A DNA stretch of 32,924 nt from Chloroflexota bacterium (GTDB taxonomy: Bacteria > Chloroflexota > Anaerolineae > Anaerolineales > Anaerolineaceae). The translations under genes were made by a program, and so were the position numbers. The notes beneath the pieces are model-generated. The model did not search any database and had not been told where the DNA came from. It saw nothing but the letters and a program-made list of their open reading frames with translations. The DNA lies in contig WOUT01000027.1 of the NCBI GenBank assembly GCA_009773005.1, forward strand, positions 1-32,924. Direction: 5' to 3'. This document shows, piece after piece, positions 32,370-32,924 of this stretch; the first letter of the stretch is position 1, and each line of letters opens with the position of its first letter.

Positions 32370-32404
32370 GTTATTTTGAGTATTAAATGCATTAAAACTC
32401 GCTA

Positions 32405-32432
32405 TTGAAGGTTGAATTTTCTATGCTATACT
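32405..32432 (+). promoter_or_regulatory. Predicted promoter of the DUF5679 gene
   Basis: TTGAAG (32405-32410), 16-nt spacer, TATACT (32427-32432). The leader is about 50 nt with CAGGAGG (32479-32484) before the ATG at 32490. Confidence 0.5.
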
Positions 32433-32489
32433 CACTTTATGAGATTGAATATCAATCTTGCCGCGTTTTCAAAATAACAGGAGGATAAG

Positions 32490-32636
32490 ATGGCAGAAAT
32501 TGCATATTGCATGAAATGTAAGAAGAAGACCGAAATGAAAGAAACCCAGGAAGTGGTGATGAAGAACGGACGCAAAGCCATGAAAGGCAAATGCACGGTT
32601 TGCGGTACCGGGATGTATAAAATCCTCGGCAAGTAA
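32490..32636 (+). CDS. DUF5679-type small zinc-ribbon protein
   Basis: The 48-aa protein, too short for most gene tracks, reads MAEIAYCMKCKKKTEMKE... to CTVCGTGMYKILGK. Two CxxC pairs (Cys 7/10 and 35/38) make a zinc ribbon of the DUF5679 kind, a small protein family seen in Chloroflexota and other bacteria. It has a strong ribosome binding site, its own promoter and a perfect terminator, so it is clearly a single expressed gene. The N-terminal AYCMKCK and the central VVMKNGRKAMKG look like the family consensus. Its biochemical role is unknown; DNA or RNA contact via the basic residues is only a guess. Confidence 0.9.
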   Translation: MAEIAYCMKCKKKTEMKETQEVVMKNGRKAMKGKCTVCGTGMYKILGK

Positions 32637-32656
32637 TTTTAATTGTTAGAACAATT

Positions 32657-32687
32657 AACCGCGCCTCATTCGAAGCGCGGTTTTTTT
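32657..32687 (+). terminator. Rho-independent terminator after the DUF5679 gene
   Basis: AACCGCGC (32657-32664) pairs with GCGCGGTT (32675-32682) over a 10-nt loop and runs into a seven-T tract. It could also serve the convergent gene on the right. Confidence 0.92.
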
Positions 32688-32701
32688 ATCTTGATTTTTA
32701 A

Positions 32702-32924
32702 TTATTTATCTGCACAATAGTTCCCTGTCCAATAACACCTTATTTTGTCTCTATTGCAATTAAGCTCAGTTGTGTACCTTGAACAGTATGAAGGAGGAAC
32801 GGGAGTTGGCGTGGGGGTCGGCGTAGGGGTGACGATCCTCGGCCCGGTAAAGATGCCCAGACCGCCCAGATCACCGTGCGTTTTGGCATTGCGTTCGGGC
32901 ACCCAGCAGCGCACCGGTTTGACC
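32702..32924 (-). CDS. C-terminus of a secreted Cys-containing protein, partial
   Basis: The frame is open to the right edge and ends with TAA at 32702, leaving 73 residues of the C-terminus. It reads VKPVRCWVPERNAKTHGDL..., then GIFTGPRIV, a TPTPTPTPTPVPP linker and a final 30-residue part with four Cys (SYC, LNC, IRCYW, NYC). The Cys spacing and aromatic residues suggest a small disulfide-bonded module, linked by a flexible Thr/Pro stretch to a larger exported protein whose N-terminal part lies outside the window. No family name can be given. Confidence 0.75.
   Translation of the reverse strand, partial: VKPVRCWVPERNAKTHGDLGGLGIFTGPRIVTPTPTPTPTPVPPSYCSRYTTELNCNRDKIRCYWTGNYCADK

Noticed and set aside
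1-32924. Prophage, insertion sequence, integron, or defence island
   Set aside because: No transposase, integrase, phage structural or cas genes were seen; only a solitary MNT and an inactive methylase-like gene recall defence.

Overview
The window looks like a chromosomal segment from a member of the Chloroflexota, most likely class Anaerolineae. This is inferred from the gene content and protein style, not from a marker-gene comparison. Pointers are the many secreted or membrane-anchored proteins with Thr/Pro linkers (TPTPTP, ATPTPTR), a two-domain ThyX-like protein, a short IF2, a 48-aa DUF5679-type zinc ribbon, and a GroEL ending in GGPPMDY. No phage, insertion-sequence transposase, CRISPR array, rRNA or tRNA gene was seen.

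Layout, left to right. (1) 1-2782: the 5' part of a BMP-family lipoprotein gene (cut by the window edge), then a sugar-type MFS transporter translationally coupled to trmD, all leftward. (2) 2921-5603: two tandem paralogous membrane-anchored TPR proteins, rightward. (3) 5604-6036: a gene-free stretch with a nested inverted-repeat element, followed by a promoter and a perfect CIRCE operator. (4) 6037-9746: groES-groEL, a parvulin-type lipoprotein foldase and an anchored protein of unknown function. (5) 9754-12003: a methyltransferase-derived protein that has apparently lost its catalytic motif. (6) 12136-15578: a ferrous iron uptake operon feoA-feoB-feoC, divergent from a DtxR-family regulator with operator-like palindromes between them. 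(7) 15710-16083: an MNT nucleotidyltransferase (antitoxin type) whose HEPN partner survives only as a stub. (8) 16061-19075: ribF-thyX-like-mgtC operon. (9) 19156-25633: nusA-rnpM(ylxR)-infB-rbfA-nrnA-truB translation/transcription operon, closed by a strong terminator. (10) 25914-30316: GH13 alpha-glucosidase, a malate/lactate-dehydrogenase-family oxidoreductase, and a two-domain LamG-like lipoprotein. (11) 30379 to the end: a long, eukaryote-like formate-tetrahydrofolate ligase, a DUF5679 zinc ribbon, and the C-terminus of a Cys-rich extracellular protein cut by the right edge.

How genes fit together: RibF makes the FAD that a ThyX-type enzyme needs and the two genes overlap. The Feo genes and the DtxR regulator form a self-contained iron circuit. 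The nusA operon joins transcription elongation, RNase P modulation, initiation factor 2, ribosome maturation, nanoRNA turnover and tRNA pseudouridylation. GroES/EL are under HrcA/CIRCE control.

Two regulatory patterns recur and are the most unusual signals. At five genes (trmD, the first TPR gene, the parvulin gene, the methylase-like gene, ribF) a -10-like hexamer ends only 6-8 nt before the start codon, which predicts leaderless mRNAs. At three promoters (BMP gene, methylase-like gene, nusA) short perfect tandem repeats of 17, 15 and 14 bp abut the -35 hexamer directly. All promoter, operator and terminator calls are by eye from the sequence.
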